A DNA stretch of 64,000 nt from Pardosa pseudoannulata (GCA_032207245.1 CM063499.1:73931972-73995971); one strand, 5' to 3'. Numbered from the stretch's first letter, positions 11,828-24,190 are shown. Numbers and translations: made by a program. Notes: generated from the letters alone by a model not told the origin.

Positions 11828-11994
11828 GTATGTAACAATTGTGTAATTAGTATTAACTTTTTTTCGAGACGTATCACATACCATACAGTATTGTTCAATT
11901 TTATAATACCTAGCTTATATCACACGTTACGGAGAGAGACTGTTGACCTATCTATAGGTTTAGCTGTGAACAACCTGAGTTCGTGGTATGTGAG

Positions 11995-12690
11995 TTCGTA
12001 GTACAAGGTGTACTAAGCTTTTTGTACCTTGTACTAAGCTGCGAAGATTCGAGATGTCATCTGATACTGATTTTATACTTTTTTCCCCCCAAACTTTATC
12101 TCATTGGGACTAAATCCCCGTATCACAAGTCCTCGAGTAGCAAAAAGCAAACCGTATCATTCCAAACCAAACCAAACTTTCTCACTAAATTACTTTCTAC
12201 AAAGTAAAAGTTTCTACAAACTTTTACTCTGAATTACACTTTTAAGAAGAGACTGCAAAATACAAATGCCGACTTTTCCCATTAGTATACTTTTATGTTT
12301 TCAGTAGTTCCCTATCGTTTTAATTAGTATATAAACTAATCTATTTAACTACTTTATTTTTAGATTATTTCACCAATATTTCAGTTTGTTTTAGCAAACT
12401 AGTGTATCTAAACATATTGGAAAGCGTAGTACAAGGTGCTTCTAGTACCTTGTACTACGCGTTTTGTACCTTGTATTACTCTGCGAAGATTTGATGTCAT
12501 CTGATACTGAATTTATCCTTTTTTCCGGCAAACTTTATCTCACTGGCAGTAGATCCCGGTATCGTAAGTCCTCGAGTAGCAAAAAGCAAACCGTATCATT
12601 CCAAAGCAAACCAAACTTTATCTCACTAAATAACTTTTTAGAAGCTTTCACTCTGAATTACACTTTAGAGACTGCTAAATGCAAATGATG
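11995..12690. repeat. Two-copy 430-bp duplication carrying SINE-A tails
   Basis: The segment starting GTAGTACAAGGTG and running through TGTCATCTGATACTGA to CTCGAGTAGCAAAAAGCAAA occurs at about 11997-12200 and again at about 12426-12640. Each contains the 3' part of SINE family A (CCGTATCATTCCAAA, then CCAAAC). A 14-bp perfect hairpin (arms 12424-12437 and 12447-12460) sits at the start of the second copy. Confidence 0.7.
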
Positions 12691-12894
12691 ACTTTTATCT
12701 GTTAGTATGCTTTTAAAAAGTTTTTTCGAGAGCTTTTGTCATTCGTAACGAGTTTGTTACAACTCAAACAGTGTGCTCATACATTTGGGCGGTTGCATTT
12801 TTCGAGCATAGTCATGAATAACCTGTTCTTTTGAAGGCTGGTTATTTTGAGATTATTATTCCGGTTATTTTAGAGACTAGAGGAAACTTAGGAA

Positions 12895-15585
12895 TATTTT
12901 AGGCAGTTTATGCATTGTACTTATAAGATGCTTTTAACTTATGCTTTACAACGGTCAGTCTTTTCTTTGATTACAAATCATTATTACGAAAGAACCATTG
13001 GATATAATACCGTAAGCCTTGTGTTGTGGTAGTCATGTTATTAAGGGGCTATATCACGGAAACAGATTAAATATTTTAGGCAGTTTATGCATTGTACTTT
13101 TAAGGTGTTTTTAACTTATGTTCAATGATCATGTTCCTTGGTTACAAATTATTACGAAAGAACCATTGAATATAGTACCGTGAACTTTGTACTGTGGTAC
13201 AGTTGTGTTAAGAGGCTATATATCTTCGGTAAAATTCGATGCACATACCACCTAATCAGGCTAGAGAAAACTTAAGAATATTTTAGGCAGGTTATGCTTT
13301 GTACTTTTAAGGTGTTTTTAACTTATGCTGTTCAATGATCATGTTCTTTGGTTACAATTATTACGAAAGAACCGTTGAATATAATACCGTAAACATTGTA
13401 TTGTGGTATAGTTGTGTTCTTAAGGGGATATATCACCGGTAACATTTGGTGCAATAACCCAGCCAGATTAAAGAATATTTTAGGTTGTTTATGCATTGTA
13501 CTTTTAAGGTGCTTTTAACTTATGCTGAACAATAGTTAGTCTTTTTCTTGATTACAAATCATTATTACGAAAGAACCATTGGATATAATACCGTAAACCT
13601 TGTGTTGTGGTACAGTCATGTTATTAAGGGGATATACCACCAAATCAGATTAGAGAAAAGAATATTTTAGGCAGTTTATGCATTGTACTTTTAAGGTGTT
13701 TTAAACTTATGCTGTTCAGTGATCATGTTCCTTGGTTATACACCGTTATTACGAAAGAACCGTTGAATATAGTACCGTAAACTTTGTACTGTGGTACAGT
13801 CGTGTTAAGGAGCTACATCTTCGGTAAAATTCGGTGCACATACCACCTAATCAGGCTAGAGAAAACTTAAGAATGTTTTAGGCAGTTTATGCATCGTACT
13901 TATAAGGTGCTTTTAACTTATGATGTACAATGGTCAGTCTTTTTCTTGATTACAAACCATTATTACGAAAGAACCGTTAGATATAATACAGTAAACCTTG
14001 TGTTGTGGTACAGTCAAAAAGGGAATATATATTCGAACCATATTAAAGAATACTTTAGGCAGGTTATGCATTGTACTTTTAAGGTGTTTTTAACTTATGA
14101 TGATCAATGATCATGTTCCTTGATTATAAACCATTATTAAAAAAAAACTTTGAATATAATACCTTAAACATTGTATTGTGGTATAGTCGTGTTCTTAAGG
14201 GGATGTATCACCGGTAACATTCGTTGAAATACTCCCGAACTAGACTAAAGAATATTTTAGGGAGTTTATGTATTGTACTATTAAGGTTGTTTTAACTTAT
14301 GCTGTATAATTGTTGGTTTACATTTTCTTTATTACAAACTATTATTAAGAAAGAACCATTGGATATAATTCCGTAAACCTTGTATTGTGGTACAGTTGTG
14401 TTATTAAGGTACTATCTTCGGTAATATTAGGTGCACATACCACCTAACCAGGCTAGAGAACACTTAATATTTTAGGCAGTTTATACATTGTACTTATAAG
14501 GTGCTTTTAATTTATGCTGTACAATGGTCAGTCTTTTTCTTGATTACAAATTATTACTGTGAGAGAACCATTGGACATAATACCGTAAATCTTGTGTTGA
14601 AAGGAATATATTCGAATCAGATTAAAGAATATTTTAGGCAGGTTATGCATTGTACTTTTAAGGTGTTTTTAACTTACGCTGTTCAGTGATCATGTTCCTT
14701 GGTTACAAATCGTTATTACGAAAGAACCATTGAAAATAGTATCGTAAACTTCGTACTGTGGTACAGTCGTGTTAAGGGGTTATATCTTCGTAAATTTAAA
14801 ATAAATTCGCTGCACATATCGCCTAATCAGGCTAGAGAAAACTTAAGAATATTTTAGGCAGTTTATGCATCGTACTTAGAAGGTGCTTTTAATTTATGCT
14901 GTACAATGGTCAGTCTTTTCTTGATTACAAATCATTACTACGAAAGAACTATTGGACATAATACCATAAACCTTGTATAGTCATGTTGTTAAGGGTATAT
15001 ATCACCGAACTAGATTAGAGAAAAGAATTTTAGGCAGTTTATGCATTGTACTTTTAAGGTGTTTTAAACTTATGCTGTTCAATGATCATGTTCTTTGGTT
15101 ACGAACCATTATTATGAAAGAACCGTTTAATATAGTACCGTAAATATTGTATTGTGGTATAGTCCTGTTCTTAAGGGGATATATCACCGGTAACATTCAT
15201 TGCAATACCACCGAACTAGACTAAATATTTTAGGTAGTAATTCATTGTACTTTTAAGGTGCTTTCAACTTATGCTGTACAATGGTTAGTCTTTTCCTTGA
15301 TTACAAATCATTATTACGAAAGTACCATTGGATGTAATACCGTAAACCTTGTATTGTGATACAGTCATGTTATTAAGGGGTTCTATCACCGAAACAGATT
15401 AAAGAATATTTTAGGCAGTTTATGCATTGTACTTTTAAGGTGGTTTTAACTTATCCTGTACAATGGTCAGTCTTTTCCTTGATTACAAATCATTATGAAA
15501 TAACCATTGGATGTAATACCGTAAACCTTGTACAGTCATGTTATTAAGGGGATATATCACCGAACTAAATTAGAGAATAGACCAA
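12895..15585. repeat. Tandem satellite-like array, unit about 200 bp, fourteen copies
   Basis: The core ATTTTAGGCAGTTTATGCAT, then TGTACTTTTAAGGTGTTTTTAACTT in part, recurs near 12911, 13088, 13290, 13492, 13679, 13890, 14068, 14269, 14486, 14648, 14866, 15046, 15243 and 15424. Units also share ATTACGAAAGAACC and TTGTGGTACAGTCGTGTTAAG. Period varies from about 160 to 220 bp by internal indels. The frames at 13889-14110 and 14501-14689 are by-products of the repeat. Confidence 0.85.
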
Positions 15586-15606
15586 AACGGTAACTCCCAT
15601 ACTTGC

Positions 15607-15780
15607 CGGGCTGAACGATGACCGAATGGTAGAGCACTGCTCTTCGGTACTAGAGTTTGCAGGTTCGAATCCCGTGCTGGCATGGATGTTTATAGCCGTT
15701 CGGAATCTACTTTAAGCAGTAGATTCCGGTCTCATTAGCCCTCATGAGCAAAACAGCAGACTGGAAGCTCCAAACCAAAA
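15607..15780 (+). mobile_element. SINE family A copy
   Basis: The head ATGACCGAATGGTAGAGCAC, the B-box-like AGGTTCGAATCCC, the body TAGCCGTTCGGAATC and a CCAAACCAAAA tail are present. A 10-bp target duplication CCATACTTGC flanks it (15597-15606 and 15781-15790). Confidence 0.85.
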
Positions 15781-15857
15781 CCATACTTGCAGGATATTAT
15801 AACTCTAGACTTTTTTTTCTGGGAAGGGGTGACATAAATGACAGTGTTTGCAATACA

Positions 15858-16012
15858 GTGCTTGACGAACGGTGGCTGAATAGATGGAGCGCTCATCTTT
15901 TGTACTGGAGATCATGGATTTGATCCCCTCTGATGGCATTTTGCATTCGGGATCGTCTTGAAGTAGTAGGTCCCAAGCTAATTATCCCTCATATGGCAAA
16001 AAAGTAGACAAG
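15858..16012 (+). mobile_element. Diverged SINE family A copy
   Basis: An old copy: GACGAACGGTGGCTGAATAG, GGATTTGATCCC in the B-box position, and AGTAGGTCCCAAGCTAATTA near the tail. No clear target duplication. Confidence 0.6.
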
Positions 16013-16013
16013 T

Positions 16014-16416
16014 ATTAACAACAAATTCTTTCCTTAAAAGTCTACGAGTCTATATCACGGACTAGTAAATATCTAGCTTTTAAGTTATATATCTTTGAAA
16101 ATTAAGTTTGTTCGTTTGTGTGTTTATACATAACCACACGGTTTCCAATCGATTCGCTCAATTTTGGACATCATTCATATATACCTCCAAATAATCACTG
16201 TCAATATTAAAACCTCTGCTGTCCATCCTATCACGTAATATGAAAAGATAAATTAAGGTTCGCAACGAACATACGGTAAATATAAACAAATTATTGAGTG
16301 TGTATCAGATAATTCTCAGCCAAAAAACAATTTTTTTACCTGCCTCATAGAGTACATTAAAATTCTAGAAAATTAAAAATTTTACAGATCCCGTCATATG
16401 ACGGGCGTAATGCTAG
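16014..16416 (+). mobile_element. 5'-truncated Helitron
   Basis: The 3' part of the Helitron family. It shares the TTCACGGACTA and CCACACGGTTT blocks with the 20.8-21.7 kb copy, then GATCCCGTCATATGACGGGC with a perfect 16-base hairpin palindrome at 16390-16405 and a CTAG terminus at 16413-16416 before T. Confidence 0.75.
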
Positions 16417-17424
16417 TACTAAAAATATTCGAAGTTAGTAGTTGTACAAATCAAAAAAGTATAAGAACACATGAAAAATAAATTTGGAAAGGTGATTTAA
16501 AAACCATTGAGATAATTGGACTCAATTTTACAGCAACAAAACCAGTGTGTAGTGCACAAATTATGGAATAATATTTGTGTAACGGGCATTTGTTTAATAA
16601 CCCACTTTACCACAAAAAAAAAATATGTAAGGAACTTATGAAAATTCAAAAGATATTTTCCCTCTAAAAGATATTTTCCCGTAAAGATACATTCCCTCTA
16701 AAATAGTATTGTAAATTGTAAATAAATATATTCCCCCAAAAAGATATATTTCTTTCTAAAAGATATATATTTCTCTCTAAAAGATATATATTTCTCTCTA
16801 AAAGATATATATTTCTCTCTAAAAAAGATATATATTTCTCTCTAAAAGATATATTCCTCCATCTGCATTCTCAGTGATGAGATTTCCTTTTACTGCTATT
16901 TCTAAGATTTTACCTAGTCGGAAAATTCAAAATCAAGTCTTACTTCGACACCTCCTTATAAGAACGACAGGCAACCCCTTCTAGAACGAAAACACTCGAG
17001 TTAAAAAAGAATGCACGACGAGCTAGCAGATAAAATGTCCCAATCAAAGAATTTGAAGGCAAATGTTTGCCCGTCGTGTTGATAGCAATGTTTAGTGGGA
17101 AAATAAACCAAGACTCTTATTGGGTATATAGGATTAGGTTTAAAACGGTGATATAAGAAGAGAAGTGAAGAGGAATGTCACATGATAAATAGAAAATTTT
17201 ACACTATATTAATTTCATACAATACTAAGCGATTTTATTTACTGAAAATCTCTCAGACCACCCAAGTGTGCTGTAGGACATAATTTTTTCCCTAAAGTAT
17301 CCGGCAATTCAGGCACTATATGCCTTTATGCCAATACAAGACTGCGAAGCTGTTAGTCATTTAGCATCACCCGGGGAGTACATGTAGCTTAACACCAGAT
17401 TTACCGTTGTTGATCGATCATATA
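16417..17424. repeat. Non-coding stretch with a 21-bp minisatellite
   Basis: At about 16736-16855 the unit AAAAGATATATATTTCTCTC is repeated about five times, preceded by degenerate AAAGATATTTTCCCTC copies from 16650. Nothing else is recognised to 17424. Confidence 0.6.
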
Positions 17425-18643
17425 CCTATTTTCACTGAAGTGAGCCAATTTGACTCGCACAAGAAAATTGAAGTTTTCTGCGAAGAAAGTAGTTCCAAAT
17501 TAATTTAAATGAAATGTTCATTACCAAAAAAATTCATGGAAAACATTTTTTACATATAAAATCTGTTTTTGAAACCCATTTTCCGCAAACATTTCTATTA
17601 CATTTAGCACAATGGTTTCTACATCTGTTTCTTTTGCACGATTGTTGAACTTGACAATTCTTCCGTGCGTCAGTAGCATGAATTTCTGTCATTGGAATGG
17701 AAGTGTTCTCGACTTCTCTATATTTACTTTATACTATACTTTATATACTTTATATTTACTTTATACTTTACTTTATATACTTTATATTTACTTTATACTT
17801 TATACTTTATACTATACTTTATATACTTTATATTTACTTTATACTTTATACTATACTTTATATACTTTATACTATACTTTATATACTTTATACTATACTT
17901 TATATTATCTTTATACTATACTTTATACTTTATACTATACTTTATATACTTTATATTTACTTTATACTTTATACTATACTTTATATTTACTTTATACTTT
18001 ATACTATACTTTATATTTACTTTATACTATACTTTATACTTTATACTATACTTTATACTATACTTTATACTATACTTTATACTATACTTTATACTATACT
18101 TTATACTATACTTTATACTATACTTTATACTATACTTTATACTATACTTTATACTATACTTTATACTATACTTTATACTATACTTTATACTATACTTTAT
18201 ACTATACTTTATACTATACTTTATACTATACTTTATACTATACTTTATACTATACTTTATACTATACTTTATACTATACTTTATACTATACTTTATACTA
18301 TACTTTATATTTACCTTATACTGTACTTTATATTTACTTTATACTGTACTTTATATTTACTTTATACTATACTTTATATTTACTTTATACTATACTTTAT
18401 ACTATACTTTATACTATACTTTATACTATACTTTATACTATACTTTATATTTACTTTATACTATAATTTATACTATAATTTATACTATAATTTATACTAT
18501 AATTTATACTATAATTTATACTATAATTTATACTATAATTTATACTATAATTTATACTATAATTTATATTTACTATATACTATATTTATTTATTTTCATA
18601 TACACTCTGAGTCAAATTGGCTCACAACCGTGAAAATAGGTAT
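17425..18643. repeat. Microsatellite (CTTTATACTATA)n between inverted repeats
   Basis: From 17717 to 18590 the sequence is nearly pure 12-bp CTTTATACTATA units with TTTATATTTA variants, switching to TATACTATAATT units from about 18465. Because 12 is divisible by 3, three long spurious frames of LYYTLYYT type span it. On either side lie inverted copies of a 33-bp sequence: TATACCTATTTTCAC...GTGAGCCAATTTGACTC at 17425-17457, and its reverse complement at 18610-18643. Confidence 0.85.
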
Positions 18644-19509
18644 ACCCCATTTGATATTGCGAAATGAAGGGGTCTGCGGGGAAGAGGAATGAAAGTTTAC
18701 ATATATTTTATTACTTAACTAAAAATCAACGCATGTTTTTGAAAAGTGATATTAAAGTCCCTCACACGCAAGCACGTCTTCCCGAGAACTTAGTTCCCTA
18801 TGAATTTTTTTTCGCGATGAGGCTTACAGCTGAGTTAATCTAATGTATTTAAATTTATCTAGTTTTTCAAAGGTATGGCCGTTAACACGTTGACTGCCAT
18901 TGGGGGGGATTCACCTGTGATCCCCACTACGAAAACTAATTCAAGCATGATTTTAGAACTAATTTAACTGCTGCAAATATTTCAGCATAATAGGCCTAGC
19001 ATAATAAAAAGTTCTCGTCGGAACTTCGGCAAACCATCGAAAATGCGTCTGACAGTCAGCGTGTTAATACACAAACTCAGATTTAAAGTTGAGAGAGAAA
19101 ACTCCATTACGAGTCTCGACTGTACAATGCCGTAACTAGGGAGTGGCAACGGTGGCATTGCCACGGGTGCAGCAGTTTTAGGGGTACTGCACCATGAGGA
19201 AAACGGGATCCGAGAGGGGACTATTCGCCCCGAATAGAAATGAGGAAAAATTGAAAAATTTTTTATTATAAAATCCAATGTGCTTAAAATGTTTATGAAT
19301 TTTTAAAAATTTTCAAAATGCTCCTAGAGATTAAACTTGTTATAGATTGTTACAAATCGTTTACCAGACAACCTTAATATACTTTAATATAAATCCGGGT
19401 TATTTTAAATTTTGAATTTATTAACATTTTGTGTGAGGGTACATTTCGCAGCGGAATTCTACCGGGAGCTGGCGTTTTGAGTTTAAATTTAGTTATTGAG
19501 TTAAATCTC
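18644..19509. other. No gene recognised
   Basis: Contains a locally GC-rich patch at 19125-19230 (GGTGGCATTGCCACGGGTGC) whose core GCCACGGGYGC recurs beside the poly-T tract at 22290-22330, so it is probably part of a dispersed retroposed repeat. No credible coding frame. Confidence 0.4.
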
Positions 19510-19521
19510 AATAGATCGAAG

Positions 19522-19694
19522 CCGAACGATAGCCGATTGGTTAAGGCGCTGGCCTTCGGTACCGGAGTTCGTGGGTTCGAATCCAACAGTGTCATGGATG
19601 TTCATAGCCGTTCGGAATCGGGTTTAAACTGTAGGTTCCGGTCTTATTAACCCTCGTGTTGCAAAAGGTAGATCGTAGCATTCCAAATTAAACC
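19522..19694 (+). mobile_element. SINE family A copy with target duplication
   Basis: The family-A head GCCGATTGGTTAAGGCGCTG, the B box GGGTTCGAATCC, and a CCAAATTAAACC tail. A 12-bp duplication AATAGATCGAAG flanks it at 19510-19521 and 19695-19706. Confidence 0.88.
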
Positions 19695-20598
19695 AATAGA
19701 TCGAAGGTTATTTAACCCATCCACCGACCACCCTCTCCACCTTTTTCCCTTTCAAAACAGTCACCCTTTTCGTAAATTCCAGACGGAACTTACCGTACCA
19801 TACTAGTTGCCGGTTTAAAAGTTGTCAGGCTACTTTTAAGTTATTTTCCCTGCAAGGTAAAGGAGTTCCGTTACGCAAAATTAGTTTCTTTCATTTCTTA
19901 TCGCTTTGCAATATTTTTTTTCCTCAAAAGTGTGTTATACGAGTGCGAACGAGAAGGGGTCGACAGGTTCGTTTTCGAACAGGAATTCGCTGTCGAACCC
20001 CCGTCGACGAGTCCATTCAGTGGGTTAATTTTTAACCAACTTTCCGTATTTTATGTCGAAATATATAAAAAAATATATAAATAGAAATATGTAAATAACA
20101 TCCACAAGATTTTTGTAAACAAAAAATATATTTTTTAGTGTATAAATTTATAATAGTATCGTAAATATGAAAAATTAAAAGAAATAATAGTATATTGTTT
20201 TAATGTTTTTCAAATTGTTATATATAAACATTTTTACATTATAAAAAATGAAAAGAGCAATCATAAAACTTGTAATGTAAAAGCTAGTTTTTATTTGTCT
20301 AAATTTTTCCAGAATCTATGTAGTAGACATGAACAGTCGGGTTCGTTTTCCTGTGTATACCTTTATTTTTGTATCCACAAACCATGTTGTTACACTAACC
20401 CGTACTGGTATGGTACCCTAGCTCTAGTACCAATCGTCAGAAAACTTACTAGTACGTGACCCGTTAGTTATTAAAACGCATTTTAAAATCAGGATTTTTT
20501 AAAAAAATTTAAAATCTTAATAAAAATTATTCCCTTCAAATAAACTATACAGTTTATCCGTAAAACAATATCCCCCAGATGTTCAAAAATATTTTTAA

Positions 20599-20845
20599 CT
20601 AGCATATAGCCCGTCATATGACGGGATCAGTAAAATTTTTAATTTTCTAAAATTATAAAGTACCTTATGTGGCAGGTAAGAAAATAGTTTGTTGTTTGGC
20701 TGAGAATTACCTTGCAACAAAAAATAATCGACGATTAAATTTAAAACTATCACATATGTGCCTAATCTATTATTGAAGCCAAATATAAAAGAAAATTATT
20801 TACGTAATATCTAAGTTCAGTGATAAAACGTATGAAAATAAGGCA
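20599..20845 (-). mobile_element. Helitron, 3' half of an interrupted minus-strand copy
   Basis: Starts (minus-strand 3' end) with CTAG at 20599-20602 and the perfect hairpin CCCGTCATATGACGGG at 20610-20625. It continues in the family sequence to 20845, where another Helitron is inserted. The other half resumes at 21722. Confidence 0.82.
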
Positions 20846-21721
20846 TCCCCTATATAATAATAGCCTAAGTTATCTGTACGTCTGTCCTCCAATTTATGAA
20901 GCGGTTGGACCTGGAATGGATAGAGGCATCCATTCAAAGCGAATAAAGTTTATCTTCTCCTAAACTATCGATCCGATTCTAAAATAAATTTGAATAAATA
21001 TGCTTCATATCACAGCAAAAAATACTGTCGTCTTTAAAACGTTCGAAATCCATCCCTTCCCCCTTTTCGAGAGATTAATGCCATTATTTCAAGCCCTATT
21101 TTCCCCGGTTAAGAGCAGGCGATTCAATTTATCCATTTATCACTTAATAAATATGTAAAAATAACAATTTTTTCCTGCATTGTGACGTCATTTCTTTAAA
21201 CATCTCACTGAATCATTTCATATTTTAAACTATTTAAATATCGTCTACACTATTTTAATATCTTTTATCACTGAACTTAGATATTACGTAAATGATTTTC
21301 TTTTATATTTGGCTTAAATAATAGATTAGGTACATACGTGATAATTTTAAATTTAATCATCGATTATTTTTTGTTGCGATGAAACTTTTACCACCGGTAT
21401 TAACAATAAATTCTTTTCATATAAGTCTAGGAGTCTATTTCACGGACTAATAAATATCTAACTTTTAATTTATATATATTTGGAAATTAAGAAGTTTGTT
21501 ATACATCACCACACGGTTTGACTAAATGAATTCAATGTGATTCTAAACTGCATTACAGGATCGGGAGACTCTAGAGGAGTATGACGATAAATAAATTGAG
21601 AGTGAACCAGATAGTTCTCAGCCAAAAAACAAACCATTTTTTACCTGCCTCATTGGGTACTTAACAGTTCTGGAATATTAAAAATTTTACTGATCCCGTC
21701 ATATGATGGGCTATATGCTAG
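20846..21721 (+). mobile_element. Non-autonomous Helitron, complete, nested in an older copy
   Basis: An 876-bp element starting TCCCCTATATAATAATAGCC and ending with the hairpin CCCGTCATATGATGGG, then CTATATGCTAG. It sits exactly between A (20845) and T (21722), as expected for Helitron rolling-circle insertion without target duplication. It interrupts a minus-strand copy of its own family. No protein coding is present, so it depended on an autonomous partner elsewhere. Confidence 0.88.
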
Positions 21722-22128
21722 TAATTTAAATAATTTAAAATAAGAAATGATTCAATGAGATGGTTAAAGGAATGACGTCATAATGCTAGAAAAATGTTAT
21801 TTTTACCTATTTATTATGGGATAAATTGATAAATTTAATCACCTGCTCTTAACCGGGGAAAATAGGGCTTGAAATAATGGCATTAAACGCTCGAAAAGAG
21901 GGAAAGGGGTGGATTTCGAACGTTTTAAAAAAGATAGTATTTTTCGCTATGATATGAAGCATATTTATACCAATTTATTTTAGAATCGGATCTATAGTTT
22001 GGGAGCAGATAAACATTACTCTTTTTGAATTTTGATAACAATGGATGCCTCTATCCATTCCAGGTCCAACCGCTTCATAAAATCGAGGACAGACGTACAG
22101 ATAACTTAGGCTATTATTATATAGGGGA
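21722..22128 (-). mobile_element. Helitron, 5' half of the interrupted minus-strand copy
   Basis: On the minus strand this begins TCCCCTATATAATAATAGCC at 22128 and runs through GGATAGAGGCATCCATTG to 21722. Joined with 20599-20845 it makes one complete minus-strand element of about 654 bp. Confidence 0.82.
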
Positions 22129-22281
22129 TGTTTATCAGGTAATTTTTAGTATTAATAAGGTAAAAATAGAAAAGAATTTAATATTCTAGGAACATTTTAA
22201 GAATTAAATATTTTGAGTTCATTAGAAATATATGCTATAGAAAAAAATTAATATTTTTTACTATGTATGTGACAAGGGAAG

Positions 22282-22286
22282 GCAGA

Positions 22287-22319
<33 letters not shown>

Positions 22320-22335
22320 CACGGGCGCTAAAAGA
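22282..22335 (-). repeat. Poly-T tract, probable 3' end of a minus-strand retroposon
   Basis: A run of 29 T is followed by GCCACGGGCGCTAAAAGACC, which reads as a poly-A-tailed retroposed sequence on the minus strand. The body cannot be followed with confidence. Confidence 0.45.
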
Positions 22336-22837
22336 CCTGGTTATGGCTTAGTTTGTACATAATATCAGAAAATGAAATTTGATGCTATAATTATTAGATA
22401 ATTTAAAAATATCTACTACATTTTTATTATCAGGGATGCATGATTTTTCTTTCGTAAGAGCTGATTTGCACGTAATGAAGTGTTTGAAAAAAAATTTAGA
22501 TAAGAGTATCAGAGTTAAACTTCAGTCCTGCTTTTTATAGATTTTGATTCTTGGATGTTAAATGTTTTCTCCCTTAAGGAATTACAGCCATATCTTTTAG
22601 TTACGTTATCAATTATACTGTTTTGGTTCCACTTGTAGGCTGTTAAGTAATTTGAGCGCCTTCAGGGAGCAGTGTACCCTATTGGGTGTACGGTTTGCAA
22701 GTTCTGCCATGGGGAAGAGTCTACCCCAGACTCAAAGGAGAATAATTTTAAAATTTAAAAAATAAGTAAATAATTATGAAAAAAAAATATATAAAATAAA
22801 AATAAAATAGAATTAACGCATTGTATGCAGGATACAT

Positions 22838-23110
22838 ACTAGTGCGTTTTCTGACGATGGATACTTGAGCGCGGGTCACGTACTAGTACGATTACTGACG
22901 ATTTATACTTAAGCGCGGGACACATACTAGTACGTTTTCTGACGATGGATACTTGAGCGCGGGACACGTACTAGTACGTTTTCTGACGATTGATACTTGA
23001 GCGCGGGACACGTACTAGTACGTTTTCTGACGATTGATACTTGAGCGCGGGACACGTACTAGTACGTTTTCTGACGATGGATACTTGAGCGCGGGACACG
23101 TACTAGTACG
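22838..23110. repeat. 44-bp tandem repeat with a 12-bp palindrome in each unit
   Basis: Six units of TACTAGTACGTTTTCTGACG, then ATKGATACTTGAGCGCGGGACACG. Each junction creates CGTACTAGTACG, a perfect 12-bp palindrome. A single related unit occurs in reverse near 20440-20465 in the left arm of the long inverted repeat. The frame at 23034-23273 is a by-product. Confidence 0.8.
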
Positions 23111-23530
23111 GGTTAGTGTAACATGGTTTGTTTGTGGGTACAAAAATAACGGTATATACAGGAAAACGAAGCCGAATGTTCTTGTCTACTACATAGATTC
23201 CGGAAAAATTGAGACAAATAAAAACTCGCTTTTACATTATAAGTTTTATGATTGCTCTTTTCATTTTGTATAATGTAAAAATGTTTATATATAACATAAT
23301 TTGAAAAAGTTAAAACTATATGCTATTTCTATTTGATTTTTCATATTTATACTATTATAAATTTATCCACTAAAAATATATTTTTTGTTTACAAAAATCT
23401 TATGATTGTTATATATTTTTATTATGGTATTATATAGTCTATTTATATATAAACAAATACATATATAAATACAATTTTATATATATGAATATATTTTCGC
23501 AAGGATAAATAAAAAGTTAATTTTAAATCT

Positions 23531-24185
23531 AATTTGATTTTTTTTAATCAACCTTCCCGTTCTGTGGTTCCGCATCGACTGATGTAAAATCTAGTTTTCA
23601 TCGTCTAAATTTTTCCAGAATCTATGTAGTAGACAAGAACATTCGCCTTCGTTTTCCTGTATATACCGTTATTTTTGTATGTATATGAAAACTGTTCAGC
23701 ATTCAAAAGGTTAATTAACTAATGAAAATAACTAATTTACATCAGTGTTTCAAAAATTAATTTCCATGTGTTAAAATTGGTTAATAAAAAGCGGCATTTT
23801 TTAATTTGTTCAGTATTCCTTATTTTTAAAATTACAACTTCTATAATTCGCTAGTCATTAACGGGCTAATAAACCAAACTCCATTCCTCTATGCCTACAA
23901 AACCATTTTGGACAGAAGCTCCCTTTTCCGACGCATCCAGTTGAAACTGGACAAAATTGGAATCTTTTTGTCCGTTCAACAGCTTTTCTCATTCGATATT
24001 CAAACAGAGGTTGGGCACGGTTTTCATTTTAGCTAGTCAAAACCCGTCCTCCCATGCAGCGGACCTTCGAACAAAGCCGCGGTCGCGTGCATAATGGTTG
24101 GAGATCAAATATTTATTTGCAGGTGCAAAGTGATTGACGCAAATCCGAAATAGAACTGAAAGAAACGGGGCCACCCGTCGCCGGT
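23531..24185. other. Region upstream of lipase exon 1b
   Basis: No gene. From about 23880 the sequence becomes less AT-rich and free of recognised repeats, as expected of a conserved 5' flank. At 24106-24120 it holds TATTTATTTGCAGGTG, which combines a forkhead-like motif and an E-box. Any regulatory role is inference. Confidence 0.35.
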
Positions 24186-24190
24186 GGTTT

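Larger units (their letters stand above)
20040..23530. repeat. Long inverted repeat enclosing nested Helitrons
   Basis: The left arm (about 20095-20470) and right arm (about 22838-23420, reversed) share long stretches: AAAATGAAAAGAGCAATCAT, AATCTATGTAGTAGACA, CGTTTTCCTGTRTATACC, GTTACACTAACCCGTACT. Arms are roughly 370-450 bp, separated by about 2.4 kb. The inner edge of the right arm is a 44-bp tandem array. A third partial copy of the arm lies at 23580-23690. The arrangement resembles a foldback-type element, but ends and target duplication could not be fixed by eye. Confidence 0.65.

Noticed and set aside
17612..18692. Three overlapping plus-strand frames of 284-331 codons rich in Leu, Tyr, Ile and Phe
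   Set aside because: They are translations of a 12-bp microsatellite in all three frames; there is no domain, start context or codon bias.
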